Assembly: GCA_044220545.1 (NCBI GenBank)
Contig: JBGAQX010000006.1
Location: forward strand, 1 to 64,000
Length of the DNA stretch: 64,000 nucleotides
From: Fen-999 sp044220545
GTDB lineage: Bacteria > Pseudomonadota > Gammaproteobacteria > Burkholderiales > Rhodocyclaceae
Direction: 5' to 3'
The position numbers and the translations under genes were made by a program. The notes under the pieces are model-generated. The model did no database searches, was not told the origin of the DNA, and was given only the letters and a program-made list of their open reading frames with translations. Shown here one piece after another: positions 40,345 to 52,905 of this stretch (position 1 is its first letter; every line of letters begins with the position of its first letter).

Positions 40345-42891
40345 ATGCAGACAACTTCCTTCGCCAAAGAGACGCTCCCGATCAGCCTGGAAGAGGAGAT
40401 GCGCCACTCCTACCTCGACTACGCCATGAGCGTGATCGTCGGTCGCGCGCTGCCGGATGTGCGTGACGGCTTGAAACCCGTCCATCGCCGCGTGCTGTTC
40501 GCCATGCACGAATCGAACATTGTCTGGAACCGCCCCTACGTCAAATGCGCGCGGGTGGTCGGCGATGTCATGGGCAAGTACCACCCCCATGGCGATTCGG
40601 CCATCTATGACACTCTGGTGCGCATGGCGCAAGACTTTTCCCTGCGCTACATGCTGGTCGACGGTCAGGGCAACTTCGGCTCGGTCGATGGCGACAACGC
40701 CGCCGCCATGCGTTACACGGAGTGCCGGCTGGACCGCATCGCCTCGGAACTCATCGCCGATATCGACAAGGAAACCGTCGACTTCCAGCCCAACTACGAC
40801 GGCAAGGAGCAGGAGCCGACGGTGTTGCCGTCGCGGATTCCCAACCTGCTGATCAATGGCTCGGCGGGTATCGCCGTCGGCATGGCCACCAATATTCCAC
40901 CGCACAATCTGGGTGAGGTGGTCGATGCCTGTCTGGCCTTGCTCGACAATCCGGCCATCGACATCGAGGAACTGATCAAGATCGTGCCGGCACCCGATTT
41001 CCCCACCGCTGGCCTGATCTACGGTATTTCCGGCGTTCGCGAGGGGTATCTCACCGGGCGTGGCCGCGTCGTCATGCGCGCCCGTACCCATATCGAGGAC
41101 ATGGAGCGGGGCGGCAAGCAGGCCATCATCGTCGACGAGCTGCCCTATCAGGTTAACAAGAAGACGCTCCAGGAAAAGATCGCCGAACTGGTCAACGAGA
41201 AGAAGATCGAGGGGATCGCCCATATTCAGGACGAGTCGGACAAGTCCGGCATGCGTCTGGTCATCGAACTGAAGCGCGGCGAAGTTCCGGAAGTGGTGCT
41301 GAACAATCTCTACAAGCAGACCCAGCTCCAGGATACCTTCGGCATGAACATGGTGGCGCTGGTCGATGGTCGACCGGAGCTGCTGAATCTCAAGCAGATG
41401 CTGGAATGCTTCATCTCCCACCGGCGCGAGGTGGTCACCCGGCGCACCGTTTTCGAACTCCGGAAGGCCCGCGAACGCGGCCACATCCTTGAAGGCCTGG
41501 CGGTGGCCTTGTCCAACGTGGACGAGATCATCGCCCTGATCAAGGCGGCGCCGACGCCGGCCGATGCCAAGCGGGAGCTGATGGGGCGCGCCTGGCGCTC
41601 GACCCTGGTCGAGGAAATGCTGGTCCGGGCGTCCGCCGAGTCCTCCCGTCCCGAGGGCTTGGCGCCAGAATTCGGCTTTTCGCGGCGCGGCTATTTTCTT
41701 TCCGAGGCACAGGCGCAGCGCATCCTGGAAATGCAGTTGCAGCGGCTGACAGGCCTCGAACAGGACAAGATCGTCGGCGAATACAAAGAGGTCATGGAGC
41801 AGATCGCCGACCTGCTGGATATCCTGGCCCGGCCGGAACGGATCATCCAGATCATCGGCGCCGAACTGGCGGCGATCCGTCAGCAGTACAACGACAAGCG
41901 CCGCTCGGAAATTGTTCTGCAAACCGCCGATATCAATCTGGAAGACCTGATCGCCCGCGAAGACATGGTGGTGACGATGTCCCATGGCGGCTACGTCAAG
42001 CGCCAGCCGATGGACGACTATCACACCCAGAAGCGCGGTGGCCGAGGCAAGAAGGCGGCCGACATCAAGGAAGACGATTTCGTCGACCATCTGTTCATCG
42101 CCAACACGCACGACTACATTCTCTGTTTCTCGAACCGTGGCCGGGTCTACTGGCTCAAGGTCTATGAAGTCCCGGAAGGTACGCGCACCTCGCGTGGCAA
42201 GCCGATCGTCAATCTCTTCCCGCTGGAGGAGAACGAAAAGATCACCGCCGTGCTGCCGGTCAAGGAGTTCGACGAGAACCACTTCGTCTTCATGGCCACG
42301 GCCATGGGCACGGTGAAGAAGACGCCGCTGACCGATTTCTCCAACCCGCGCAAGGCCGGCATCATTGCCGTGGGCCTCGACGAGGGTGACTACCTGATCG
42401 GTGTGGCCATCACCGACGGTGGTTGCGACGTGATGCTCTTCTCCGACGCCGGCAAGGCCGTGCGCTTCGAGGAAGGCGACGTGCGCCCCATGGGCCGCAA
42501 CGCCCGCGGAGTGCGCGGCATGATGCTGGAGGACGGCCAGACCGTGATTTGCATGCTGGTGGCGCAGGGCGAGGATCTGAATGTGCTGACCGCGACCGAG
42601 AATGGTTTCGGCAAGCGCACGCCCATTGCCGAGTACACCAAGCATGGCCGCGGCACCAAGGGCATGATCGCCATTTCCACCAGCGATCGAAACGGCAAGG
42701 TGGTCGGCGCCGTACTGGTGCGGCCCGAGGACGAGGTGATGCTGATTTCCACCGGCGGCGTGATGATTCGCACACCGGTCCAGCATGTGCGCGAGACGAG
42801 CCGCTCGGCCCAGGGCGTGACGCTGATAAATCTCGATGACGGCACCAAGCTGGCCGGCATCGACAAGGTCATCGAAACAGAAGAGGAGTGA
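40345..42891 (+). CDS. gyrA: DNA gyrase subunit A
   Basis: An 848-residue GyrA. The catalytic tyrosine is in AMRYTECRL (near residue 130). The quinolone determining region HPHGDSAIYDT has Ser85 and Asp89, the equivalents of E. coli Ser83 and Asp87, in their sensitive form. The C-terminal beta-pinwheel has the GyrA box QKRGGRGKK. It introduces negative supercoils with GyrB. The stop overlaps a GTG upstream of serC. Confidence 0.98.
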   Translation: MQTTSFAKETLPISLEEEMRHSYLDYAMSVIVGRALPDVRDGLKPVHRRVLFAMHESNIVWNRPYVKCARVVGDVMGKYHPHGDSAIYDTLVRMAQDFSLRYMLVDGQGNFGSVDGDNAAAMRYTECRLDRIASELIADIDKETVDFQPNYDGKEQEPTVLPSRIPNLLINGSAGIAVGMATNIPPHNLGEVVDACLALLDNPAIDIEELIKIVPAPDFPTAGLIYGISGVREGYLTGRGRVVMRARTHIEDMERGGKQAIIVDELPYQVNKKTLQEKIAELVNEKKIEGIAHIQDESDKSGMRLVIELKRGEVPEVVLNNLYKQTQLQDTFGMNMVALVDGRPELLNLKQMLECFISHRREVVTRRTVFELRKARERGHILEGLAVALSNVDEIIALIKAAPTPADAKRELMGRAWRSTLVEEMLVRASAESSRPEGLAPEFGFSRRGYFLSEAQAQRILEMQLQRLTGLEQDKIVGEYKEVMEQIADLLDILARPERIIQIIGAELAAIRQQYNDKRRSEIVLQTADINLEDLIAREDMVVTMSHGGYVKRQPMDDYHTQKRGGRGKKAADIKEDDFVDHLFIANTHDYILCFSNRGRVYWLKVYEVPEGTRTSRGKPIVNLFPLEENEKITAVLPVKEFDENHFVFMATAMGTVKKTPLTDFSNPRKAGIIAVGLDEGDYLIGVAITDGGCDVMLFSDAGKAVRFEEGDVRPMGRNARGVRGMMLEDGQTVICMLVAQGEDLNVLTATENGFGKRTPIAEYTKHGRGTKGMIAISTSDRNGKVVGAVLVRPEDEVMLISTGGVMIRTPVQHVRETSRSAQGVTLINLDDGTKLAGIDKVIETEEE

Positions 42892-42896
42892 GAACC

Positions 42897-43979
42897 ATGG
42901 CACGTGTATTCAACTTCAGCGCCGGCCCCGCCGCGCTGCCCGAGGAAGTTCTCAAGCAAGCCGCCGACGAGATGGTCGATTGGCATGGCGCCGGTTGCTC
43001 GGTGATGGAAATGAGCCACCGCGGCAAGGAGTTCATGGGCATCGCCGCCCAGGCCGAAGCCGATCTGCGCGAGCTGATGGGCATTCCGGCCAACTACAAG
43101 GTGCTGTTTCTGCAGGGCGGCGCCTCGGCGCAGTTCGAGATGATTCCGATCAACTTGCTGCGCGGCAAGGCTTCAGCCGACTACGTTCACACCGGCGAGT
43201 GGGCCAAGAAGGCGATCAAGGCCGCCAAGATGTTCTGCAACGTGAATGTCGTCGCCAGCGCCGAGGACAAGAGCTTCACCTACGCGCCGGCCCAGGCCGA
43301 CTGGAAGTTGAACAAGGATGCGGCCTACGTGCACTACACCGCCAACGAGACGATTGGCGGTGTCGAATTCAACTGGATTCCCGAGACGGGCGACGTGCCG
43401 CTGGTCTGCGACATGTCTTCCAATATTCTGTCCCGCGTGATCGATGTGTCGAAGTATGGCCTGATCTACGCCGGTGCCCAGAAGAACATCGGCCCGGCCG
43501 GTCTGACCATCGTCATCGTCCGTGACGACCTGGTCGGCAAGGCGGTGCCGACACCGCCGGCCATGCTCAACTACCAGACCCACGTCGACGCCGAGTCGAT
43601 GTACAACACGCCGCCCACCTATGCCATCTACATCGCCGGGCTGGTCTTCCAGTGGCTCAAGCGCAATGGCGGCATCGCGGCGATGGAGCAGAAGAACATC
43701 GAGAAGGCCAATCTGCTTTACGACTACCTGGCGTCCACCGACTTCTACCGTAATCCGGTCGCCGCATCGGATCGTTCGCGCATGAACGTGCCGTTCACGC
43801 TCAAGGATGCCGGTCTCGACGAGGAGTTCCTCAAGGGTGCCAAGGCCAAGGGCATGGTGCAGTTGAAAGGCCACCGCTCGGTCGGCGGCATGCGTGCCTC
43901 CATCTACAACGCCATGCCCGTCGAAGGCGTCAAGGCGTTGGTGGAGTACATGAAGGAATTTGCCGCGAGCAAGGGATAA
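42897..43979 (+). CDS. serC: phosphoserine aminotransferase
   Basis: A 360-residue class V aminotransferase. It starts MARVFNFSAGPAALPEEVL and contains the FLQGGASAQFEMIP motif, and the PLP lysine lies in LIYAGAQKNIGPAG. It converts 3-phosphohydroxypyruvate to phosphoserine in serine synthesis and has a role in pyridoxine synthesis. ATG 42897 has a GAGGAGTG ribosome site made of the gyrA 3' end. It is followed after four bases by serA. Confidence 0.97.
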   Translation: MARVFNFSAGPAALPEEVLKQAADEMVDWHGAGCSVMEMSHRGKEFMGIAAQAEADLRELMGIPANYKVLFLQGGASAQFEMIPINLLRGKASADYVHTGEWAKKAIKAAKMFCNVNVVASAEDKSFTYAPAQADWKLNKDAAYVHYTANETIGGVEFNWIPETGDVPLVCDMSSNILSRVIDVSKYGLIYAGAQKNIGPAGLTIVIVRDDLVGKAVPTPPAMLNYQTHVDAESMYNTPPTYAIYIAGLVFQWLKRNGGIAAMEQKNIEKANLLYDYLASTDFYRNPVAASDRSRMNVPFTLKDAGLDEEFLKGAKAKGMVQLKGHRSVGGMRASIYNAMPVEGVKALVEYMKEFAASKG

Positions 43980-43983
43980 GACC

Positions 43984-45168
43984 ATGGCCGACCAATTTCA
44001 GGTTCTGATTCTGAACAACATCTCCGCCCATGGCCTCAAGCGCCTGCCGGCGGAGCGTTTCGCGACGAGCAAGGAAATCGCCAAGCCGGACGCCATCCTG
44101 GTCCGCTCGGCCGACATGCACAGCATGGACATTGCCAAGTCCGTGCTGGCCATTGGCCGGGCCGGTTCCGGCACCAACAACATTCCCGTCAAGGCCATGT
44201 CGGCGCGTGGCGTGCCGGTGTTCAACGCGCCGGGCGCCAATGCCAACGCGGTGAAGGAACTGGTGGTGGCCGGCATGCTGCTGGCGGCGCGCAACATCGG
44301 CGGCGCCATGAAGTTCGTCTCCAGCCTCGATGCCAAGGATCCCGAGATGGAGAAGAAGGTCGAGGGCGGCAAGAAGACCTATGCCGGTTACGAGTTGGCC
44401 GGCCATACGCTGGGCGTGGTCGGCCTGGGCAAGATCGGTTGCCTGGTCGCCGACGTCGCCATCAAGCTGGGCATGCACGTGATCGGCTACGATCCGGAAA
44501 TCACCGTCGATGCCGCCTGGAGCCTGCCCTCGCAGGTGAAGAAGGCTACCAGCCTGAACGATGTGTTGAAGAGTTCCAATTTCATCAGCATGCACGTGCC
44601 GCTGGTGGACGCCACGCGCAAGATGATCAACGCGGCGGCGCTGGAACAGATGAAGGCGGGCGGCGTGCTGCTCAATTTCTCCCGCGAAGGAGTGGTCGAC
44701 GAAGCGGCGGTGCTCGCGGCGCTGGATGCCAAGAAGCTCGCCACCTACGTTTGCGACTTCCCGAGCGCGCATGTGAACAACCATCCGCACGTGATCGCCT
44801 TGCCGCATTTGGGCGCTTCCACGCGCGAGGCCGAGGAAAATTGCGCGTTGATGGTGGCCGATCAGGTGCGTGATTACCTGCTCGACGGCAATGTCGTCAA
44901 TGCGGTGAACTTCCCCACCGTGGTCATGCCGCGCGAGTCGGGTTTCCGCATCGCCATCGCCAACGCCAACGTGCCCAACATGGTCGGCCAGATATCGACC
45001 GCCATGGCCGAGGCCAAGCTCAACATCGGCAACATGATGAACAAGGCCAAGGGTGATGTGGCCTACACGCTTGTCGATGTCGACAGCAAGGTGCCGAAGA
45101 AGGTGATCGACGCCATCGCCAAGATCGAGGGTGTGTTGGCCGTGCGCTACCTTCCCCTGGAAAGCTGA
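43984..45168 (+). CDS. serA: D-3-phosphoglycerate dehydrogenase
   Basis: A 394-residue D-isomer dehydrogenase. It has an NAD-binding VVGLGKIGCLVAD motif, a catalytic Arg in NFSREGVVDE, and the region with the catalytic His in IALPHLGASTREAEE. A C-terminal ACT-like domain (IAIANANVPNMVGQISTAM ... VAYTLVDVD) should sense serine. It makes the first step of serine synthesis, next to serC in the same operon. Its stop overlaps the pheA start (TGATG). Confidence 0.95.
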   Translation: MADQFQVLILNNISAHGLKRLPAERFATSKEIAKPDAILVRSADMHSMDIAKSVLAIGRAGSGTNNIPVKAMSARGVPVFNAPGANANAVKELVVAGMLLAARNIGGAMKFVSSLDAKDPEMEKKVEGGKKTYAGYELAGHTLGVVGLGKIGCLVADVAIKLGMHVIGYDPEITVDAAWSLPSQVKKATSLNDVLKSSNFISMHVPLVDATRKMINAAALEQMKAGGVLLNFSREGVVDEAAVLAALDAKKLATYVCDFPSAHVNNHPHVIALPHLGASTREAEENCALMVADQVRDYLLDGNVVNAVNFPTVVMPRESGFRIAIANANVPNMVGQISTAMAEAKLNIGNMMNKAKGDVAYTLVDVDSKVPKKVIDAIAKIEGVLAVRYLPLES

Positions 45169-46262
45169 TGGGCCAGGAGGACAGCGCCGCGCAACAGGAA
45201 CTCGGCCAGTTGCGCGACGGCATCGACGCGCTCGACAACGAAGTGCTGCGCCTGCTCTCCGAGCGGGCGCGGCTGGCCCACCGCATCGGCGAGATCAAGC
45301 ATGGCAACCTCTATCGCCCGGAGCGCGAGGCGCAGGTGTTGCGGCGGATCGCCGAGACCAATCCCGGGCCATTGACGGAAGGGTCGGTGCGCACGATCTT
45401 TCGCGAGATCATGTCCGCTTGCCTGGCGCTGGAGCAGCCGCTCAAGATCGCCTATTTCGGACCCGCCGGCACATTCACTGAAAGTGCCGCCAAGAAGCAT
45501 TTTGGCTCCGCACCGGGCTTCACGCCGTTCATCACCATCGACGATGTATTCCGCTCGGTCGAATCCGGCAACGCGCACTACGGCGTGGTGCCGGTGGAGA
45601 ACTCGACCGAGGGCGCGGTGGGCCGCACCCTCGATCTGCTGCTGACCTCGCCGCTGATGATCTGCGGCGAGGTCAGCTTGCGCATTCACCAGAACCTGAT
45701 GTCCAAGGCCGATTCGGCGGACGATCTGAAGGTTCTCTATTCGCATGCCCAGTCGCTGGCCCAGTGCCACGAGTGGCTCAATCGCAATCTGCCCAATCTG
45801 CCGCGCGTGCCGGTGGCCAGCAATGCCGAAGCCGCGCGCATGGCGGCGGCCAACCCGGAATCCTGCGCCATTGCCGGCGAGGCCGCCGCGCGGCTGTACG
45901 AGCTGAACGTGCTGGCGCCGAATATCGAGGACGACCCCAACAACACCACGCGTTTTCTCGTGTTGGCGAAGCACGATGCCGGTCCTTCCGGCGCTGACAA
46001 GACGTCCTTCGTCTGTTCGGCGCAGAACAAGCCGGGCGCCGTGCACGATCTGTTGACGCCGCTGAAGGCGCACGGTGTTTCGATGAGCAAGTTCGAGTCG
46101 CGGCCCGCCCGGGGCTTTGGTGGTTCGCGCTGGGCCTATGTCTTCTTCATCGACGTCGAAGGGCACCGGCAGGAAGCTTCGGTGGCCAAAGCGCTGGAAG
46201 ACCTGCGCGGTCAGGTCGGCTTCCTCAAGGAACTGGGCTCCTACCCCCGTGCCGCCCTATAA
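45168..46262 (+). CDS. pheA: bifunctional chorismate mutase/prephenate dehydratase (P-protein)
   Basis: A 364-residue P-protein. The N-terminal AroQ chorismate mutase domain (about residues 8-90) has LRDGIDALDNEVLRLLSERARLAHRIGEIK. The prephenate dehydratase domain has IAYFGPAGTFTESAAKKHF and the VVPVENSTEGAVGRTLDLL and NTTRFLV motifs. The C-terminal ACT regulatory domain has GAVHDLLTPLKAHGVSMSKFESRPAR, the phenylalanine site. It directs chorismate to phenylpyruvate. It is coupled to serA by a one-base overlap. Confidence 0.97.
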   Translation: MGQEDSAAQQELGQLRDGIDALDNEVLRLLSERARLAHRIGEIKHGNLYRPEREAQVLRRIAETNPGPLTEGSVRTIFREIMSACLALEQPLKIAYFGPAGTFTESAAKKHFGSAPGFTPFITIDDVFRSVESGNAHYGVVPVENSTEGAVGRTLDLLLTSPLMICGEVSLRIHQNLMSKADSADDLKVLYSHAQSLAQCHEWLNRNLPNLPRVPVASNAEAARMAAANPESCAIAGEAAARLYELNVLAPNIEDDPNNTTRFLVLAKHDAGPSGADKTSFVCSAQNKPGAVHDLLTPLKAHGVSMSKFESRPARGFGGSRWAYVFFIDVEGHRQEASVAKALEDLRGQVGFLKELGSYPRAAL

Positions 46263-46271
46263 GGAGTTGCC

Positions 46272-47366
46272 GTGAGCATCGCCAACCAGGCACCTGACTA
46301 CATCCGCGCCATTTCGCCTTACGTCCCTGGCAAGCCCATCACCGAGCTGGCCCGTGAAATGGGCATTCCGGTGACCAGCATCGTCAAGCTGGCCTCGAAC
46401 GAGAACCCGCTGGGCATGAGTCCGAAGGCGCGCGCCGCCGTGGAGCGGGCCATCGCCGGCATCGAGCGGTATCCGGATCAATTCGAATTGATCAAGGCCC
46501 TGGCCGACCGGCTTGGCCTGGCGCAAGGGCAGATCGTTCTGGGCAACGGGTCCAACGATGTCCTTGACCTCGCCGCGCGTGTCTTCCTGGCACCAGGCCG
46601 CTCCGCCGTGTTTTCGCAACATGCCTTCGCCGTCTATCCCTTGGCCACGCTGTCCGCTGGCGCTAAATGCATCGCCGTGCCGGCCAAGAGTTACGGACAC
46701 GATCTGGCCGCCATGCGCGCCGCGATTACCCCGGATACGCGCGTGGTCTGGATCGCCAACCCGAACAACCCCACCGGCAACTTTCTTCCCTACGGCGATA
46801 TCCGGGCTTTCCTGAGCTCGCTGTCCGCCGACGTGGCAGTGGTGCTGGACGAGGCCTACAACGAGTACCTGCCACCGGCCGACCGGGCCGACACGCTCTC
46901 CTGGCTGAGCGAATTCCCGAACCTGATCGTCACCCGCACCTTCTCCAAGGTGTATGGATTGGCCGGTCTGCGCATTGGTTACGCGGTGGCCGCGCCCGAA
47001 GTGGCGGACCTGATGAATCGGGTGCGTCAGCCTTTCAATGTCAATAACCTGGCCATCGCGGCGGCGGTCGCGGCCCTCGACGATCATGTGTTCATCGCCG
47101 AGAGTTACGAGTTGAATCGGCGTGGCATGGAACAGGTCGTTGCCGGCCTCAAGCGGCTGGGACTCGAACACATCCCCTCACACGGCAACTTCGTCACCTT
47201 CGCCGTTGCCGATGGCGCGGCCATCAATCGCAGGCTGCTGCAACAGGGCGTGATCGTGCGGCCGATCGGCGGTTACGGTCTGCCCAATCACTTGCGGGTG
47301 ACGATCGGCCTGGAGCGGGAGAATGCCCGCTTTCTGGAAGCGCTGGAATCGGCTTTGCGCGCCTGA
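46272..47366 (+). CDS. hisC: histidinol-phosphate aminotransferase (HisC-type)
   Basis: A 364-residue class I/II aminotransferase. It has IVKLASNENPLGMSPKA, WIANPNNPTGN, DEAYNEYLP and the PLP lysine in TRTFSKVYGLAGLRIGY. In this gene neighbourhood the enzyme may act mainly on aromatic 2-oxoacids (HisC2), since it sits between pheA and tyrA. The GTG at 46272 has an AAGGAG ribosome site. Its stop overlaps the tyrA start. Confidence 0.94.
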   Translation: MSIANQAPDYIRAISPYVPGKPITELAREMGIPVTSIVKLASNENPLGMSPKARAAVERAIAGIERYPDQFELIKALADRLGLAQGQIVLGNGSNDVLDLAARVFLAPGRSAVFSQHAFAVYPLATLSAGAKCIAVPAKSYGHDLAAMRAAITPDTRVVWIANPNNPTGNFLPYGDIRAFLSSLSADVAVVLDEAYNEYLPPADRADTLSWLSEFPNLIVTRTFSKVYGLAGLRIGYAVAAPEVADLMNRVRQPFNVNNLAIAAAVAALDDHVFIAESYELNRRGMEQVVAGLKRLGLEHIPSHGNFVTFAVADGAAINRRLLQQGVIVRPIGGYGLPNHLRVTIGLERENARFLEALESALRA

Positions 47367-48247
47367 TGCTGAACAAGGTCGCCATCTGCGGGGTCGGGCT
47401 GATCGGCGGCTCCTTCGCCCTGGCCCTCAAGGCGGTCGGCGCGGCACGGGAGATCGTCGGTCTTGGTCGCACCCGGGCTCCGCTCGAAGAAGCCAGGCGT
47501 CTGGGCGTCATTGATCGCATCGCCACCGACTGGGCGGATGGGCTGCGTGGCGCCGATCTGGTCCTGCTCGGCATGCCGGTTGGCCAGATGGCGCCGGTGA
47601 TGGCGGCCCTGGTACCTCAGCTCGGCGCGGACACGCTGGTCACCGATGGCGGCAGCACCAAGTCGGATGTGGTGGCGGCGGCGCGTGCGGCCTTCGGCGA
47701 CAAAATCGGCCAGTTCGTGCCGGGTCATCCCATCGCCGGTGCCGAGAAAAGCGGCGTTGGCGCGGCCAAGGCCGATCTCTATCTGGGCAAGCGTGTCGTC
47801 CTGACTCCGCTGCCGGAGAACCTTGCCGAGGATGTCCACACGGTGCGCACCGCCTGGGAGGCTTGCGGTGCCCGGGTTTCCGAACTTGCGGCCGAAGAAC
47901 ACGATCGGGTTTTCGCCGCGGTGAGCCATTTGCCCCACCTGTTGGCCTTCGCGCTGGTTCATGACTTGGCCGTCCGCGACAACGCCGATCAACTGTTCGG
48001 CTTTGCCGCCGGTGGCTTTCGCGATTTCACGCGCATCGCCAGCAGTCACCCGGAAATGTGGCGCGACATCTGCCTGGCCAACCGGGCCGCGCTGCTCAAG
48101 GAGCTCGATGCCTACATGACCGAGCTGCTGCGTGCCCGCATGCTGCTGGCTTCCGGCGACGGTGCCGCGCTGGAGGCCATGTTCGCCACCGCGCGGGCAC
48201 GCCGGGATGCCTGGCTCGATGGCTTGCGGCCGTCGCTGGAGCAGTGA
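47366..48247 (+). CDS. tyrA: prephenate dehydrogenase
   Basis: A 293-residue TyrA-type dehydrogenase. It has a Rossmann motif AICGVGLIGGSFALALKAVG, the DGGSTKSDVVAAARAAF segment, GHPIAGAEKSG, and the HLPHLLAFALVHDLA helix with a conserved His. It makes 4-hydroxyphenylpyruvate. It begins at ATG 47366, overlapping the hisC stop. It is the last plus-strand gene before a minus-strand signalling block separates it from aroA. Confidence 0.95.
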   Translation: MLNKVAICGVGLIGGSFALALKAVGAAREIVGLGRTRAPLEEARRLGVIDRIATDWADGLRGADLVLLGMPVGQMAPVMAALVPQLGADTLVTDGGSTKSDVVAAARAAFGDKIGQFVPGHPIAGAEKSGVGAAKADLYLGKRVVLTPLPENLAEDVHTVRTAWEACGARVSELAAEEHDRVFAAVSHLPHLLAFALVHDLAVRDNADQLFGFAAGGFRDFTRIASSHPEMWRDICLANRAALLKELDAYMTELLRARMLLASGDGAALEAMFATARARRDAWLDGLRPSLEQ

Positions 48248-48253
48248 TGCTCC

Positions 48254-50537
<2,284 letters not shown>

Positions 50538-50545
<8 letters not shown>

Positions 50546-51692
50546 CGGCGCCGGTCTCGGTCAGGCAGGTGATGGTCATGGTCTGGTTGTGGAGCTTGCA
50601 GTCGACGCCGGGGGCCAGCGGGCTGATTTCGCCATACGAGTAGAAGCCGGCAAGCACGGTTTCCTGTCCAAGGACCGCCGCCACCGCCTCCACCTCCTCT
50701 TCGGTGCGGTCACCCATGACCAGTTTGCGGCCAACGCAGGAGACCAGGATGGCCAAGCCCGAGTTGCCCAAATCGCGCAGGCGGTGGGCGGTCTGGGCGG
50801 CGGTTTCGGCGCCGTCGACCAATGCGTCGGTCGACGCGTGCATCAATTTCAGGTAGCCGCCGAGTTCAATGGCGCCAGCCAGGACCAGGCTGCCATCGGC
50901 TTCGTTCACGCCGAGAATGGTCCGGATCAGGCCGATTTCGTCGCGGTCCTCCGACAGCATGGCGAAGGGAAACAGCAGGCCAGATGACGGCAGGTCTTTC
51001 GCGTAGTCGCCGAGGTAGCGCTTATAGACCGCCAGCGCGGGCTCGTTGTCCAGTTCCCGCAGGATGTTGCCGTCGCAGCGCGTCACCTTGCGCGCCGGGC
51101 CGAACGGCTGCCAGCCACCGAAGAAACCATGACTGAAACCGAGGCGATCGCCCCGGAGGCCGATGGCGACAATGGCGCGATCGGATACTCCCGCCGGGCC
51201 AATGGTCCAGGTGCGGGTGAAGGCGCCGTTGTCACCCGCCAGCCCGCCGGTGATCGGCACGCTGGCGCCGAGCACGGCCGCCATGCCTTCGATCAACGCG
51301 CTGCCGTTGATCGCCACGCCTTGGCCGAATACCATCACCGCGCGCGGATTGCCGTTCTTCAACCGCTCGGCCAGTCGAGCTCCGGCGTTGGCCGAGTCGC
51401 TCATGTCGCTCAGGTCGGTCGACGCGGCGACGACCGACGTCTGATCGAAGCGCACTGCCGTGACGACGCAACTGTTGCCATGCACGCCGGTGGCGGAAAT
51501 CTCTCCGGCCGTCGAGCAGCCGACGATGGCGGCGCCGGGGAAGCCGTCGGTCAGCGATCGACCGAACCGGAAGTCCTCGAAATAGACCGGAGCACCGAAC
51601 ACCAAGACCAGGTTGGGCCGCAATGCCACCAAGGGGGCCAGCCGGTCAATCGCGTCGGTCGTGCTCGTGAACTCGGTTTGCAGCGTTCGCAT
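50538..51692 (-). CDS. FIST domain signal-sensing protein
   Basis: A 384-residue protein with the FIST N domain (PNLVLVFGAPVYFEDF, AIVGCSTAGEISATGVHGNSCVVTAV, ITGGLAGDNG) and FIST C domain (ALAVYKRYLGDYAKDLPSSG, PFAMLSEDRDEIGLIRTILGV, LAGFYSYGEISPLAPG). FIST proteins are predicted small-ligand sensors, possibly for amino acids, linked to signalling proteins. Here it lies between a histidine kinase and a c-di-GMP phosphodiesterase regulator and overlaps the kinase, so it probably supplies the signal to the kinase. Confidence 0.92.
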
Positions 51693-51722
51693 GACGATAC
51701 CTTGCGGGCAATGGTTCGGGGT

Positions 51723-52802
51723 TCAGGAAATCGACACCGGCGAACCGTCATTGGTGTCGGCACGCTCGTCGCGATAGCGGTCGTGAACCTGTTGCACCTG
51801 ATCCCAGGACTGGAAAAAGGCGTCGACGCAGGCCGGGTCGAAATGCATGCCCGATTGGCTGCGCAGGAACTCGGCGGCCTTGTCCATCTCCCATGCCTTC
51901 TTGTATGGACGCTCGGAGGTGAGCGCGTCGAATACGTCGGCCACGGCGACGATCCGGCCGTGAAAAGGGATGTCGTTGCCGGCCAGGCCGTGCGGGTAGC
52001 CGGAGCCGTCCCATTTTTCGTGGTGGGCCAGGGCGATGGCCGCGGCCGCGTTGAGTTTTGGCGACGTGCTGCCCTGAAGAATTTCGTGGCCGATGGCGGC
52101 GTGGCGCTTCATCACCTCGAACTCCTCCGGCGTCAATCGTCCCGGCTTGAGCAAGATCATGTCGGGAATGCCCACCTTGCCGATGTCGTGCATGGGCGCG
52201 GCCTCGAAAATCAACTGTTGCTCTTCGACAGCCGTGCCAAGCGCCGCGGCGATCAAGCGCGAATAGTTGGCCATGCGCATGATGTGACTGCCGGTTTCCG
52301 GATCCCGGTACTCCGCGGCGCGCGACAAACGGAAGATCGTTTCCCGTTCGCGCTCGACGATGGTGAGCGTGGCCGCCGCCACTTCCTCGGCCAGCAGCGC
52401 GGCTCGATCGGCCAGCAGCCGCTGCCCGCGACGCAGGGTCGCCATGTTGCCGATGCGGGCGATGAATTCGTTCTTGTCGACCGGCTTGGTCAGAAAGTCC
52501 GTGGCGCCGGCCTCGAGCGCCGCGTAGCGGACTTCCTTGAGGTCGTTGGCGGTCACCATCACCACCGGCACGTCGGCGCGGCCGGGAAAGGCGCGGAAAC
52601 GGCGGATGAATTCGAGGCCGTCGGGCGCCGGCATCATGTAGTCGACCACCACCACGTCGGCGCCATGTTGCTCGCACCATTCCAGCGCTTCGGCCGACAC
52701 CGAGAAGCAGTGGGGCGTTACCTCCGGGATTCTGGCCACCATGTACTTGAACAGGGTGAGGTTGATGTCGGAATCGTCGACGATGACGATGGATAGATCC
52801 AC
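51723..52802 (-). CDS. response regulator with HD-GYP phosphodiesterase output
   Basis: A 359-residue two-domain protein. The receiver has the acidic pocket VDDSD, phospho-Asp near residue 54 in VVVVDYMMPAP, and Lys in FLTKPVD. A coiled linker leads to an HD-GYP domain with AAPMHDIGKVGIPD and HHEKWDGSGYPHGL, both catalytic motifs intact. It should hydrolyse cyclic di-GMP in response to phosphorylation. First gene of the three-gene signalling operon; the 30-base gap to the FIST gene suggests co-transcription. Confidence 0.93.
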   Translation of the reverse strand: MDLSIVIVDDSDINLTLFKYMVARIPEVTPHCFSVSAEALEWCEQHGADVVVVDYMMPAPDGLEFIRRFRAFPGRADVPVVMVTANDLKEVRYAALEAGATDFLTKPVDKNEFIARIGNMATLRRGQRLLADRAALLAEEVAAATLTIVERERETIFRLSRAAEYRDPETGSHIMRMANYSRLIAAALGTAVEEQQLIFEAAPMHDIGKVGIPDMILLKPGRLTPEEFEVMKRHAAIGHEILQGSTSPKLNAAAAIALAHHEKWDGSGYPHGLAGNDIPFHGRIVAVADVFDALTSERPYKKAWEMDKAAEFLRSQSGMHFDPACVDAFFQSWDQVQQVHDRYRDERADTNDGSPVSIS

Positions 52803-52905
52803 TTCGTTCCTCCCCCTCGCAATGATAGAGTGCGCAACCTTCGCGCGCCGCGTTTTGGCTTATTCGGTGCGATTTCCGCTGCTATTCTAGTTCGATTGGC
52901 GAATC

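Noticed and set aside
40237..42903. Minus-strand frame of 888 codons opposite gyrA
   Set aside because: It mirrors gyrA completely and has shadow-frame composition (His, Asp and Leu-rich). The gyrA assignment is certain.
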